From: Sanderia malayensis
Lineage: Eukaryota; Cnidaria; Scyphozoa; Semaeostomeae; Pelagiidae
Assembly: GCA_013076295.1 (NCBI GenBank)
Contig: RQOL01000906.1
Span: 5,637,104 to 5,701,103 of the forward strand
Direction: 5' to 3'
DNA length: 64,000 nt
The notes under the pieces are model-generated. The model did no database searches. It had not been told where the DNA came from and saw only the letters and a program-made list of their open reading frames with translations. The first letter of the stretch is position 1. Every line of letters starts with the position of its first letter. Both the position numbers and the translations under genes were made by a program. Positions 52,577 through 61,840 of the stretch are shown here, in pieces.

Positions 52577-54089
52577 AGTGCCCCTACGGCTTTTTTTTTA
52601 TTAGCTAAAAGTATAGAATCGAATGCGCTGATTCTGATACCGTTTATATTTTTTTGATCTGACGAGTAGTTGTTGAGTTACGAAGGTTTGCGTTCACACT
52701 TTCGTGTCTCACTTTTAGGACTGGGTCGAGTCCGACTATGACATCATAGTCGGACCCCGTTATTTTCCCGTACTGAAGCAACAAATTTGACATGAGCTTT
52801 TCTCGCAAACGATGAGCTTGGTATTTGATTTTTTAACTTTGATGATGAGAAACAGGTCGGCGCATAATGGGATTGGAATTTGAAAAGTTTTTGACGAGTT
52901 TGCAGCTGTGAGGAGGAAATACAAAATTCCCATGTAGTGGCTGCTCACTGTGCTCAGTGGGGGCGGGTGTAGGCCTACATTCAGTCACAGAATAGAGATA
53001 ATAATATCTCTATTCTGTGATTCAGTATAATAGATAGTGTTTGCGATGTCTTGTCTCGTTATGTGTATTCGTGGGTATTTGTGCAATTTTGGTGATCAGA
53101 ATTGAATAGAAAGTTTCCATAAATTAAACATTCTTAGTCGGATAGTAGTTCATGACAGTAGGGATTGCAGTGCCGAGGAATGCGAAGATGGCGAGGGATA
53201 GGATTGATCGTATCGTAGAGTAAAGCAGACCGATGAAGGAGAACAGAACCTGATGCATTTGATCCTATTTGGCTGAGAACTCTTTCACTGAAAGCTATGA
53301 AAGAGATGTGAACGAGAAAAGAACTTTCTGGGCAATTAACTGAATCTGAACTATTATTTTTCTGTTGTGTATCTGATGAAGTAAAAGTGTATCAAAATTC
53401 TATACGTAATATGATTTAGGCCATATGCATCCGTCGTGTGGGTCAACCTTCGTGGTTGAAGAAACTTGAAACAATTCGATTTTCATTAGATACCGCAAGT
53501 GTAGAAAATGTGCAACACAATTCTTTATTACTACACATGAATTTCGTTATTGCACCGAAATTGATGGTTGCATGCTGGCATTTCTAACTGCGAAGTTTAG
53601 AATTTCGTCCGTCGTTGCGAATTGATGAAATCTCCATTTCCTTCTCGTTACAGCTTCAGGGCGAGCTTAAAGCTGAATCCTGTGAAGCTCTACAAATCTT
53701 GATTTATCGGGTGCATTTGCACGGGCTACCAAAACACATCGATATGGCATATTTTCCCAGTTTCACGTATAAATATCAAATTGTCAAATATCTGTGATCA
53801 TGTTTTCGATCCTATTGAAAATCCCGTACTGTTTTAACATTGCACGGCCTACGCCCGCCGCCACTGAGCACAATAAGCAGCCACTGTCTGACTATGATGT
53901 CATAGTCGGACTTGACTCAGTCCTAAAAGTGAGACAAGGAAAATGGCGAAAATGACGAAACATCGGCACTTCCACACGTTATAACTCGCGAACTACGCGT
54001 CTGATTTAAAAGTAATTTTCAGATATGAAGTCAGCGTACCGAGTTTTATTGAATTCACAAATAAAAAAAAAGCCGTAGGGGCACTTTAA
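52573..54089. mobile_element. TTAA-flanked 1.5-kb inverted-repeat element, copy 2
   Basis: The element (52577-54085) starts AGTGCCCCTACGGC and ends GCCGTAGGGGCACT, flanked by TTAA at 52573-52576 and 54086-54089. The unoccupied site is seen at 5021-5030, where a single TTAA joins the same flanks. The left subterminal arm (52760-52970) carries sequence that in copy 1 lies inverted at the right (31150-31370). A 34-bp palindromic insertion sits at 52986-53019. No transposase is visible. Confidence 0.9.
52979..53026. mobile_element. 34-bp palindromic insertion with 7-bp target duplication
   Basis: Core 52986-53019 (CACAGAATAGAGATA, a 4-base loop, then the complement) lies between two ATTCAGT copies (52979-52985, 53020-53026). 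The sister TTAA element has a single ATTCAGT at 30272-30278 with no insertion, so this is a true insertion and the duplication length is fixed by comparison. Confidence 0.85.
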
Positions 54090-54190
54090 TAGAATTTTCT
54101 TTTTCTTTGCTACCTTACATTTTTGTTCTTTTTCCCTTCTCATGCATCACTTTTTTTCATCAACAGAAACAAACGCAGCATTAAACTGCA
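54090..54190 (+). repeat. Segment B, part 5
   Basis: Copy of 5028-5130 (TAGAATTTTCTTTTTCTTTG to CAGCATTAAA), the last recognised piece of the duplicated segment. Confidence 0.75.
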
Positions 54191-54597
54191 GACAAAATTT
54201 ACTTCCTATCCCGGCTTTCATGTGTTATGTGGAATCCCTCTATAGCGAACTGTCAAGGAGCCAAGAAAATAGTTTTGCAATAACGGGAGTTCGTTATACA
54301 GAAGGACAATTTTTTAATGAATAATTTCATGGGAAAATGGCCCAGAATGGCTTTGGGACCCTCCCCTCAATATGCACACGGAGGTGGCACACTGAATTGT
54401 TCAAGAAACGGCTTATAGGATGATAAGCATTGTCGGTCTCATAGATAGCCAATAGAAATCAAAAGTAATAGAATAGTAATAGTTTTTTTTTCTTTTCACA
54501 TCAGTAAGCACAGTATACAGTAGACCGGGCATAACAGAGACACAACACATGGCTATCATAACACGTTAACACTTCAATTAGCGAGAAGGGTTAAGAT
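54191..54597. other. Unassigned sequence
   Basis: Nothing recognised between the end of segment B and the Harbinger-like terminus. Confidence 0.3.
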
Positions 54598-55600
54598 TAG
54601 GGCCTGATTATATGGAAGCGGGCTGGCTCGTTTGCTGAGATAGAATATGCGTTGGCATTATATGTGAAAAGAGCTATCTCAGCAAGCGGGCCAGCTGTAG
54701 TTCTGCGCATTGCATGTGAAAAGGCATTAAATGTAAAAGTAAAATGGCACGGCATCATTGTGGAGGAAGTAAAATAATGCTTGTCTTCAATATTTCCAAG
54801 ATGTTTAGCCTATGGCTTGTTTAGTCTTTCAATTGAATGGCTTGATTTATTGCTACAGTTTGTACAGGAAAGGTATGAACGACAAGCTTGTTCCTTATTA
54901 CGGACTGAAACTAAGTTTGGTTTTAAAAAAAATTAAAGGTAATGAAAATGAGAAGGTTGAACAGAAAATCTCGATGAGTTTGGGTTAAGCACGGAAGGTC
55001 TGACATGTGGTGGGCGAATTTGATTTCTAGTTTATCCCCTGAAAACGTTTGGAGAAAAAACGTTCGCATGAATAAAGCTGAATTCTTTGAGTTATGTACT
55101 GAATTAAGACCGTTCGTTTCACCTAAAGGCAACTCGCCAAATTATCGTAGATTAACATTGGACAAGAAAGTAGCTATCGCGTTATACTTTTTGAAAGAAA
55201 CTGATTCCCTCTGGATGATGGGAAATACCTTCGGAATTCACTAATCCACAGTTTCAAAAGTTTTGGTAGAGGTTTGTACTGCAATTACTGATCACCTTGC
55301 TTCAAAATACATCAAGCTGCCTCCAACAGTTGATGAAATGCATGAAAAAGTACCAGAGTGAGATTTGAAGTATAGAATGGCACAGGCGTTTGGCTGCATT
55401 AATGGTACCCATATCCCCATTAAAACACAAGCAAAGAACTCTTTGATGTTGCTAATTCGATTTCCTCGATGGTCATAACTTTAGGAACTGCATTTCACTG
55501 ATGAGTGGCCTATTCTGCTATCTGCAGTAGAGAAGGTACCGAGGAGCATAGAAGGTTTCTATTGCTTTGTGTTTAGCTACTATTTCAAAATGCAGTGCAA
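54598..55600 (+). pseudogene. PIF/Harbinger transposase remnant
   Basis: A terminus-like TTAGGGCCTGATTATATGG at 54597-54615 is followed by AGCGGGC-type palindromes. Then, from about 55005, comes NVWRKNVRMNKAEFFELC, RRLTLDKKVAIALYFL, a helix-turn-helix-like STVSKVLVEVCTAI (after a TAA at 55242-55244) and FGCINGTHIPIK, which corresponds to the GAIDGTHIPI catalytic block of HARBI1-type nucleases (first Asp here read as Asn). Further stops at about 55361 and after 55470 end it. The second and third catalytic Asp and the right terminus are not found. Dead, but probably related to the source of the MITE at 5404-5829. Confidence 0.75.
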
Positions 55601-56802
55601 CATATAAAAATAGGTGCTTTTTTTAAGTCCCCGTACTATTGCAAGTTCTTTCCTTTCTCTTTATGAATATATCTTTAACGGTCTTTATCTTTAACTGACG
55701 TTAACGCTCTGAAATCATACGTTATGATGTTACGATGATCCAAGTCTTTGGTTTTAACTTTTGTGCCAGTGTGACGCTAATTCCAACGGGGTTTGCATCA
55801 CAAACTATTACTCTATGTTTTCACATATCAAAATGCGACATCACTGGATACGTAGATAGAACTTTCTGGAGTATTTCAAACGCCCATCGTTGTTGAGTGC
55901 CCCATCTGAAAGGAGGTTCAATGATTATACAATAGTCACAGCCCAAATTAAACTGACCCAGGCTCGTTTGTGGTAGTGTAAATGCAACTATCCCGAGTTT
56001 GACCTGGTTAAACGAATCCACCTCGAGAAGGTGGTTAGTTTAGTGTATGGTTAGTCGATAGAAGGTGGTTAGTCGAGCTATCATTACGTAATTGAACTCA
56101 GAAAAGACTCGAGCGAATATACGGCAATCAAAATACGAATATATGTAATTAAGAATATGAGAACAAGAATGAATAAATTACAATTGACAAAGCTATTTAT
56201 ACTGTACATGATTGACATTGATTGACATGAACTCGTGATTACAATAATTACTTGAAAACGAGGCTACGCGATAATGAGAATGTAATCCTGTTAAATTAGG
56301 ACTAACCCACTTTGCCAAGAGCATGCGCATTTTCATTGCGCAGTTCAGATTCTCATAGCGTTTTATTATTGACCTAATTTTGCTGAGTACTGCGAAATTC
56401 CCAATAAACGTCTTACTTCACTCACAAATATTTTGAGTTTTGAGATGGTTAATCCTTTTTCCGCCCCAAGTGTAGTTGGAAGCGAACTTATCTTTAGCAT
56501 TTGGCAGTGGAGACAGAATACAAGAAAAACAACACAAGTTTTATGTGGGAGTACGCGGAAATCGTTCATGGCAGCAAACGTCTCATCAGCCCTACGCGGG
56601 GGGTCTTATATTCAATATCTGATCACCCCTTTGTAAAGTGTAATTTGGTGAGTCTATGAAAAGTGAGAGCTAAGGATGGAGCGAGCACTTGCTGCTGGCC
56701 ACGACGTAGAAATGAAACTAGTTTATGCGAAAACGGGTGTGAGTAGTTAGCATAGGTGAAACCATGAATAAAAACAATCTGAAAACAAGTTTTGAATAGT
56801 AT
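55601..56802. other. Unassigned sequence
   Basis: No gene recognised. GGTGGTTAGT words recur at 56031, 56067 and nearby. The right end grades into the satellite unit at 56803. Confidence 0.3.
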
Positions 56803-56869
56803 GCCCCGGCGCACAGGGGAGTGCCCCGTTGCCAGGCGATGCATAGGTATCATGAGGCAAGGCCTCTTG
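56803..56869 (+). repeat. Partial 120-bp satellite unit left of the gypsy element
   Basis: CGCACAGGGGAGTGCCCCGT through GAGGCAAGGCCTCTTG matches the second half of the 120-bp unit repeated at 61262-61840. It is cut off by the LTR, so the element split the array. Confidence 0.9.
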
Positions 56870-57038
56870 TGTAATATAGTGTAAATAGATATGGACTGTG
56901 ATATGGACACCCGGATTTTATCTAATGTTGTTGTTGTTGTGAGACTTTTGTTTGGTTTTGGTTATGTTATGATTCTACAAAAAGCGTGCAGTCGTTTTGT
57001 CTGTAGTTCTGATCTTGTAGAAATATAAGAATATTACA
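56870..57038 (+). repeat. 5' LTR (169 bp)
   Basis: TGTAATAT...ATATTACA with 8-bp inverted termini and an internal GTTGTTGTTGTTGTG stretch. Identical to the 3' LTR by eye. Confidence 0.95.
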
Positions 57039-57089
57039 TTGGCGACGAGGATAAATCTTACCGTGTTATTCACATGAGAAAGTAAAGTT

Positions 57090-58427
57090 ATGTCTCAACT
57101 ACAAGCAGTTTCAATAAAACCTGTCGCAGAATTCCGTCCCGATGCGGAAGTGGGGGCAAGCCTTGCCACCCGTTGGAAGGACTGGCTAGATGACTTCGAA
57201 ATGTTTTTGCTAGCTAGTGGAATAACCGACAAAACACGCAAACGAGCACTACTCTTATATCAAGCAGGACCACGAGTCCGGGAAATTTTTAAGAATCTCA
57301 CTGAGGTTGGTGGAACAAGTGATTTCGACGTTGCTAAGAATAAATTAACGGAGTACTTCGAACCGCAAAAGAACCGTCGATATGAAGTCTACAGATTCAG
57401 ACAGGCAACTCAAGAACAAACAGAAACTTTAGATCAGTTTCATACCCGACTACGAACTATGGCTCAAACATGTGAATTTCACGATGCAGAATTTGAAATC
57501 GAAGAACAGATTATCATAGGTGGGACATCATCCAAAATTCGTAAACGGGCATTACGAGACCCCAACTTCGAGTTAAAGGCCATGCTGTTAGAGGGTCGCA
57601 GAGACGAACAAAGTACCCTACAAGCTAAGGAAATTGAGTCAAGGGACAAACCTTATGCTGAAGCTAATAAGCTCACCACACAGAAATCGTTAAAATGTTT
57701 TAGTTGCGGAGGATCCTATCCTCACACAGGAGTATGCCCCGCAAAGAGTAAAGAATGCAAAATTTGCAAAAAGCAAGGCCATTTCGCTAGTGTCTGTCGT
57801 GATAAAAACACAGGCAACAAATTCAGAAGTCCTCGAAAACCACAAAGGAAATCAACAACCGTGCATTCTTTAGCCAACAGATCCGCGGGAAATCTGTCAT
57901 CATCAGAGGACGATTATTTGTATGCGGTCAGTAACAAAGGAAATTCTCAAAGCCCAAAAGTTGCGGTCACGGTTTGCAACACAGCATTTCAGATGACACT
58001 TGATACGGGCGCGACGATCAATGTCATTGATAAGGACACGTTTTCACGCATGAAAGACGTTCGTTTGCAAAACACAAACGTGAAAGCTTTTCCCTACAGC
58101 AGTTCAAAGCCTGTTGATTTCAGAGGGAAATTTGACTCTGTTATCGAAACAAAGAATCGCATAACTCTCGCTACTTTCTATGTTATGAATAACTCAAGCA
58201 GCGGGAATCTGTTATCATCAGCTACTGCACAAGATCTAGGCCTAATAAGTCTCCACTTGAATGCATTGTCGCAAAATGACAATAAGATAGCTGAAATTCT
58301 AAATAAATACCCTGAGGTATTTGAGGGGCTTGGGAAGCTAAAAGATGAAAGTGTCACATTAAGTATTGATGAAAATCAAACCCCCAAAATTCAGCCTCAG
58401 CGCCGTATACCATACCATATGCGATAG
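57090..58427 (+). CDS. Gypsy Gag and protease ORF
   Basis: A 445-residue reading frame. Residues about 25-190 resemble retrotransposon Gag (RWKDWLDDFEMFL, RALLLYQAGPRVREIF, YEVYRFRQATQ, FHTRLRTMAQTCEF). Two zinc knuckles follow near residues 203-235: CFSCGGSYPHTGVC (C-x2-C-x5-H-x3-C, slightly irregular) and CKICKKQGHFASVC (canonical C-x2-C-x4-H-x4-C). An aspartic protease with the active-site LDTGATINVID lies near residue 305. The frame ends in TAG at 58425-58427 just before the RT block; the next codon continues the pol frame without a shift, so this stop separates Gag-Pro from the rest. It could be a lesion or a readthrough site. Confidence 0.9.
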   Translation: MSQLQAVSIKPVAEFRPDAEVGASLATRWKDWLDDFEMFLLASGITDKTRKRALLLYQAGPRVREIFKNLTEVGGTSDFDVAKNKLTEYFEPQKNRRYEVYRFRQATQEQTETLDQFHTRLRTMAQTCEFHDAEFEIEEQIIIGGTSSKIRKRALRDPNFELKAMLLEGRRDEQSTLQAKEIESRDKPYAEANKLTTQKSLKCFSCGGSYPHTGVCPAKSKECKICKKQGHFASVCRDKNTGNKFRSPRKPQRKSTTVHSLANRSAGNLSSSEDDYLYAVSNKGNSQSPKVAVTVCNTAFQMTLDTGATINVIDKDTFSRMKDVRLQNTNVKAFPYSSSKPVDFRGKFDSVIETKNRITLATFYVMNNSSSGNLLSSATAQDLGLISLHLNALSQNDNKIAEILNKYPEVFEGLGKLKDESVTLSIDENQTPKIQPQRRIPYHMR

Positions 58428-59585
58428 AAGGTGAAAGAAGCCTTAAAAAAGCTGGAGAAGGAGGACATTATTGAACGGATACCGGACAATAAAGGGACTC
58501 CTTGGGTTTCTCCCATTGTTATTGTGCCTAAAAAGGATGGGGCAGTCAGAATATGTGTTGATATGCGCGTTGCTAATAATGCAATTAACCGCATCCGCCA
58601 CCCTATTCCTACAGTTGATGATGTAAGCTGTGCCCTTAATGGTGCAAAGTTTTTCACAAAACTAGATTTAAGTCAAGCTTACCATCAATTAGAATTAAGT
58701 GAAGAAAGTCGTAATATCACAACGTTTTCAACTCATGCTGGTTTATTCCGTTATAAACGTTTAAACTATGGTACAAATGCATCTGCTGAAATATTTCAGT
58801 ATACGTTACAGAAAGCATTGCAAGGTTTGAAAGGCGTTCAAAATATCGCTGATGATATAATCATTTTTGGAGCTACACGCCAAGAGCATGATTCTAATCT
58901 AGATCACTGCATAGCACGCTTGAAAAGTAAAGGACTTACTTTAAACAAGAGCAAATGTAAGTTTCTCAGCGAAACGTTGGATTTCTTCGGGCAGATTTTT
59001 TCAAAAGACGGAACACGCCCTGATCCGAAGCGTGTCAGCGACTTACTAAATGCAGCAATTCCGAAAAATGCACAGGATATTCGAAGCTTACTTGGTATGG
59101 CGAACTACAGCAGTAAATACATACCAAACTTTGCCACAATCACAGCTCCTCTCAGAGAATTGACAAAGAAAAACGTTATTTTTTCTTGGAATGAGGAACA
59201 CCAGATTGCATTCAACAAGCTTACTACAGCTTTGTCATCTGCTCCTTGCATGTCATATTTTGACAAAAATAAAGAGTCATTTGTATTAGTGGATGCAAGT
59301 CCAGTGGGACTCTCAGCCATACTGTCTCAGAAGACAAAGGGTCAGGAGGATCCAAAAATTGTTGCATATGCAAGCAGAGCTCTCACTGATGTGGAGACAA
59401 GATACTCGCAGACCGAGAAGGAGGCATTGGCCATAGTGTGGTCAGTGGAACATTTTCATCTATATCTATATGGAAATCCATTCACATTGATCACGGATCA
59501 CAAGCCGTTAGAAGTGATCTATGGCAATCGCAATTCAAAACCCTCTGCACGAATTGAACGCTGGGTTTTGCGCTTGCAGCCGTAA
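58428..59585 (+). CDS. Gypsy reverse transcriptase and RNase H ORF
   Basis: Continues the same frame after the TAG. RT blocks are WVSPIVIVPKKDGAVRICVD, FFTKLDLSQAYHQL (catalytic Asp), FRYKRLNYGTNASAEIF and the active-site IADDIIIFG, where Ile replaces the usual Tyr before Ala-Asp-Asp, a form seen in mag-like elements. RSLLGMANY and the Ty3-type RNase H (SFVLVDASPVGLSAIL, YSQTEKEALAIVW, TLITDHKPLEVIY) follow. The frame stops at TAA (59583-59585) immediately before the conserved YKPGVDNPADYLSRHP block, which continues in the same frame, so this stop falls inside the RNase H/connection region and is almost certainly damage. Confidence 0.9.
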   Translation, partial: KVKEALKKLEKEDIIERIPDNKGTPWVSPIVIVPKKDGAVRICVDMRVANNAINRIRHPIPTVDDVSCALNGAKFFTKLDLSQAYHQLELSEESRNITTFSTHAGLFRYKRLNYGTNASAEIFQYTLQKALQGLKGVQNIADDIIIFGATRQEHDSNLDHCIARLKSKGLTLNKSKCKFLSETLDFFGQIFSKDGTRPDPKRVSDLLNAAIPKNAQDIRSLLGMANYSSKYIPNFATITAPLRELTKKNVIFSWNEEHQIAFNKLTTALSSAPCMSYFDKNKESFVLVDASPVGLSAILSQKTKGQEDPKIVAYASRALTDVETRYSQTEKEALAIVWSVEHFHLYLYGNPFTLITDHKPLEVIYGNRNSKPSARIERWVLRLQP

Positions 59586-61064
59586 ACATTCAATGTCATA
59601 TACAAGCCAGGGGTTGATAACCCAGCTGACTATTTGTCAAGACATCCGATTACGTCAAAGAGTTTCAAAAAGCAACAAAAGATGACTGAAGAATATATAC
59701 ACTTTATAACTGAACATAGCGTACCGAAGGCGATGACTTTAGAGGAGATCGCTACAGCAACTTCAGAAGACTACGATCTTAAAGGTCTTCGAGCAGCGCT
59801 ACGATTGAACCAGTGGAGCTCAGTTGCTAAGAGCTATGGCAGTTTTAAAGATGAATACACAATTGGAAAAGGCAATGTAATCCTTCGAGGGACGAGGATT
59901 GTCATTCCAAAGTCGTTGCAGCAGAAAGCAATCGACCTAGCGCATGAAAGCCATCAAGGGTTATCAAAAACCAAAGCTCTACTAAGAGAGAAAGTATGGT
60001 TTCCAACCATAGACGACATGGTCAAAAAGACTATAGATGCATGCTTAGCATGTCAAGCAGTTGGTCAATCGGCACCACCTGAACCTATTCAACCTTCAGA
60101 TATGCCAACAGGGCCATGGGAGAAATTGCACATTGACTTCTGTGGACCACTGCCATCCAATGACTATTTATTAGTTGTTGTGGACAGGTATTCACGATAC
60201 CCAGAGGTTGAGATAGTTAAATCGACAAAAGCTTCATCTGTCATACCAAAACTTGACAAAATGTTTGCCACACATGGCATTCCCATTGTTATAAAAACTG
60301 ACAATGGACCCCCATTTTCTGGTGATGATTTTCGTCGATATTGTAATGCATTGAATATCCGACATGAATTCTCGACTCCATATTGGCCACAAGCCAACGG
60401 AGAAGTAGAACGTTTTAATAAGCCGCTCGAAAAGGTTCTACAGACAGCTGCCATTGAAGGAAAAGTTTGGCGTCAGGAGCTGCAGAGATTTCTACTACAA
60501 TATCGTAACACACCGCATTGCACAACAAAAGTTGCTCCGAGTCAATTGCTGTTTAACAGGAAAGTCCGTGGTAAACTTCCAGAAATCACTAGCAGAATTG
60601 TGATTAATAGACACAAAGAAGCTCGCAGAAATGAGATCAAGAGTCAGAACTATCACGCAAAATACGCAAATCAACGTAGAAATGCAAAAGAAAGCTCAAT
60701 AACAGTCGGTGATACCGTTCTAGTTAAACAACAGCGTCGTAACAAGCTTACATCTCGTTTTAATAAGACACCGTATTTGGTCGTCGAGAGGAAAGGAACG
60801 CAAATAATTGCAGAAAATAGCCAGAAACACCGAGTCACGAGAAATATATCTCATTTTAAGCGATTCAACAACTCTACAGTTCGTACAGACGAGTCTGAAA
60901 TGGACAATGATAGTGATAATGGAGTACAAGCGGAACCACGTGTTGGTCAGGAACGTATGGAAGCTGGAAATGAAAATACCTATGCTGGAAATCTTCGTTC
61001 TCAAAGGGTGAGAAGAGCACCAGAAAGATTTGGCGAAACTATTCCGTCAGACATTATGCCATGA
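59586..61064 (+). CDS. Gypsy integrase ORF
   Basis: Same frame as the preceding ORFs; the first Met is at about 59634. HHCC finger: HESHQG with CLACQ about 30 residues on. Catalytic core: LHIDFCGPL (first Asp), KTDNGPPFSG (second Asp) and PYWPQANGEVERFNK (Glu). The C-terminal GPY/F-like module (SSITVGDTVLVKQ, FNKTPYLVVERKGTQI, NISHFKRF) is present, and a charged tail ends with a natural stop at 61062-61064. No chromodomain is visible. The integrase is intact in itself. Confidence 0.9.
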   Translation, partial: TFNVIYKPGVDNPADYLSRHPITSKSFKKQQKMTEEYIHFITEHSVPKAMTLEEIATATSEDYDLKGLRAALRLNQWSSVAKSYGSFKDEYTIGKGNVILRGTRIVIPKSLQQKAIDLAHESHQGLSKTKALLREKVWFPTIDDMVKKTIDACLACQAVGQSAPPEPIQPSDMPTGPWEKLHIDFCGPLPSNDYLLVVVDRYSRYPEVEIVKSTKASSVIPKLDKMFATHGIPIVIKTDNGPPFSGDDFRRYCNALNIRHEFSTPYWPQANGEVERFNKPLEKVLQTAAIEGKVWRQELQRFLLQYRNTPHCTTKVAPSQLLFNRKVRGKLPEITSRIVINRHKEARRNEIKSQNYHAKYANQRRNAKESSITVGDTVLVKQQRRNKLTSRFNKTPYLVVERKGTQIIAENSQKHRVTRNISHFKRFNNSTVRTDESEMDNDSDNGVQAEPRVGQERMEAGNENTYAGNLRSQRVRRAPERFGETIPSDIMP

Positions 61065-61092
61065 ACAAAATAACTTCAAAAAGGGGAAGTGA

Positions 61093-61261
61093 TGTAATAT
61101 AGTGTAAATAGATATGGACTGTGATATGGACACCCGGATTTTATCTAATGTTGTTGTTGTTGTGAGACTTTTGTTTGGTTTTGGTTATGTTATGATTCTA
61201 CAAAAAGCGTGCAGTCGTTTTGTCTGTAGTTCTGATCTTGTAGAAATATAAGAATATTACA
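61093..61261 (+). repeat. 3' LTR (169 bp)
   Basis: Same sequence and length as the 5' LTR; preceded by the purine tract at 61077-61092 and followed by the TCTTG duplication. Confidence 0.95.
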
Positions 61262-61840
61262 TCTTGGACACCTGTGAAAAGCAATTATGTTTTCTTTTGA
61301 CCATATCTTTTAAAATGCATGCCTCGCGCACAGGGGAGTGCCCCATTGTCAGGCGATGCATAGGTATCATGAGGCAAGGTCTCTTGGACACCTGTGAAAA
61401 GCAATCATGTTTTCTTTTGACCATATCTTTTAAAATGCATGCCTCGCGCACAGGGGAGTGCCCCGTTGCCAGGCGATGCATAGGTATCATGAGGCAAGGC
61501 CTCTTGGACACCTGTGAAAAGCAATCATGTTTTCTTTTGACCATATCTTTTAAAATGCATGCCTCGCGCACAGGGGAGTGCCCCGTTGCCAGGCGATGCA
61601 TAGGTATCATGAGGCAAGGCCTCTTGGACACCTGTGAAAAGCAATTATGTTTTCTTTTGACCATATCTTTTAAAATGCATTCCTCGCGCACAGGGGAGTG
61701 CCCCGTTGCCAGGCGATGCATAGGTGTCATGAGGCAAGACTTCTTGGACACCTTGGAAACTAGAATCCTATTTTCCTTGGTCAATAGTTTAAAAAGCCTG
61801 CCTCGAGCACGGGGAAGCGCCCCGTAGCCAGGCGGCGTGT
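61262..61840 (+). repeat. 120-bp satellite array, about 4.8 units
   Basis: Units begin TCTTGGACACC at 61262, 61382, 61502, 61622 and 61742 (the last divergent and truncated). Each contains GAAAAGCAATCATGTTTTC and CACAGGGGAGTGCCCCGTTG. Because the unit is a multiple of three, both strands stay open for about 180 codons, which is not evidence of coding. Confidence 0.9.

Larger units (their letters stand above)
56865..61266 (+). mobile_element. Complete Ty3/gypsy LTR retrotransposon
   Basis: A 4392-bp element (56870-61261) with two 169-bp LTRs that I read as identical, flanked by the 5-bp duplication TCTTG (56865-56869, 61262-61266). The LTRs begin TGTAATAT and end ATATTACA. A primer-binding-site-like TTGGCGACGAGG follows the left LTR, and a purine tract (AAAAAGGGGAAGTGA) precedes the right. 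Gag, protease, RT, RNase H and integrase lie in one frame, broken only by a TAG (58425-58427) and a TAA (59583-59585). The domain order and K02A2.6-like sequence suggest the mag/SURL side of Ty3/gypsy. Confidence 0.95.

Noticed and set aside
61257..61827. Open frames of 175-187 codons on both strands of the satellite
   Set aside because: The 120-bp unit is a multiple of three; both strands are equally open and the translations are mere repeats without a domain.
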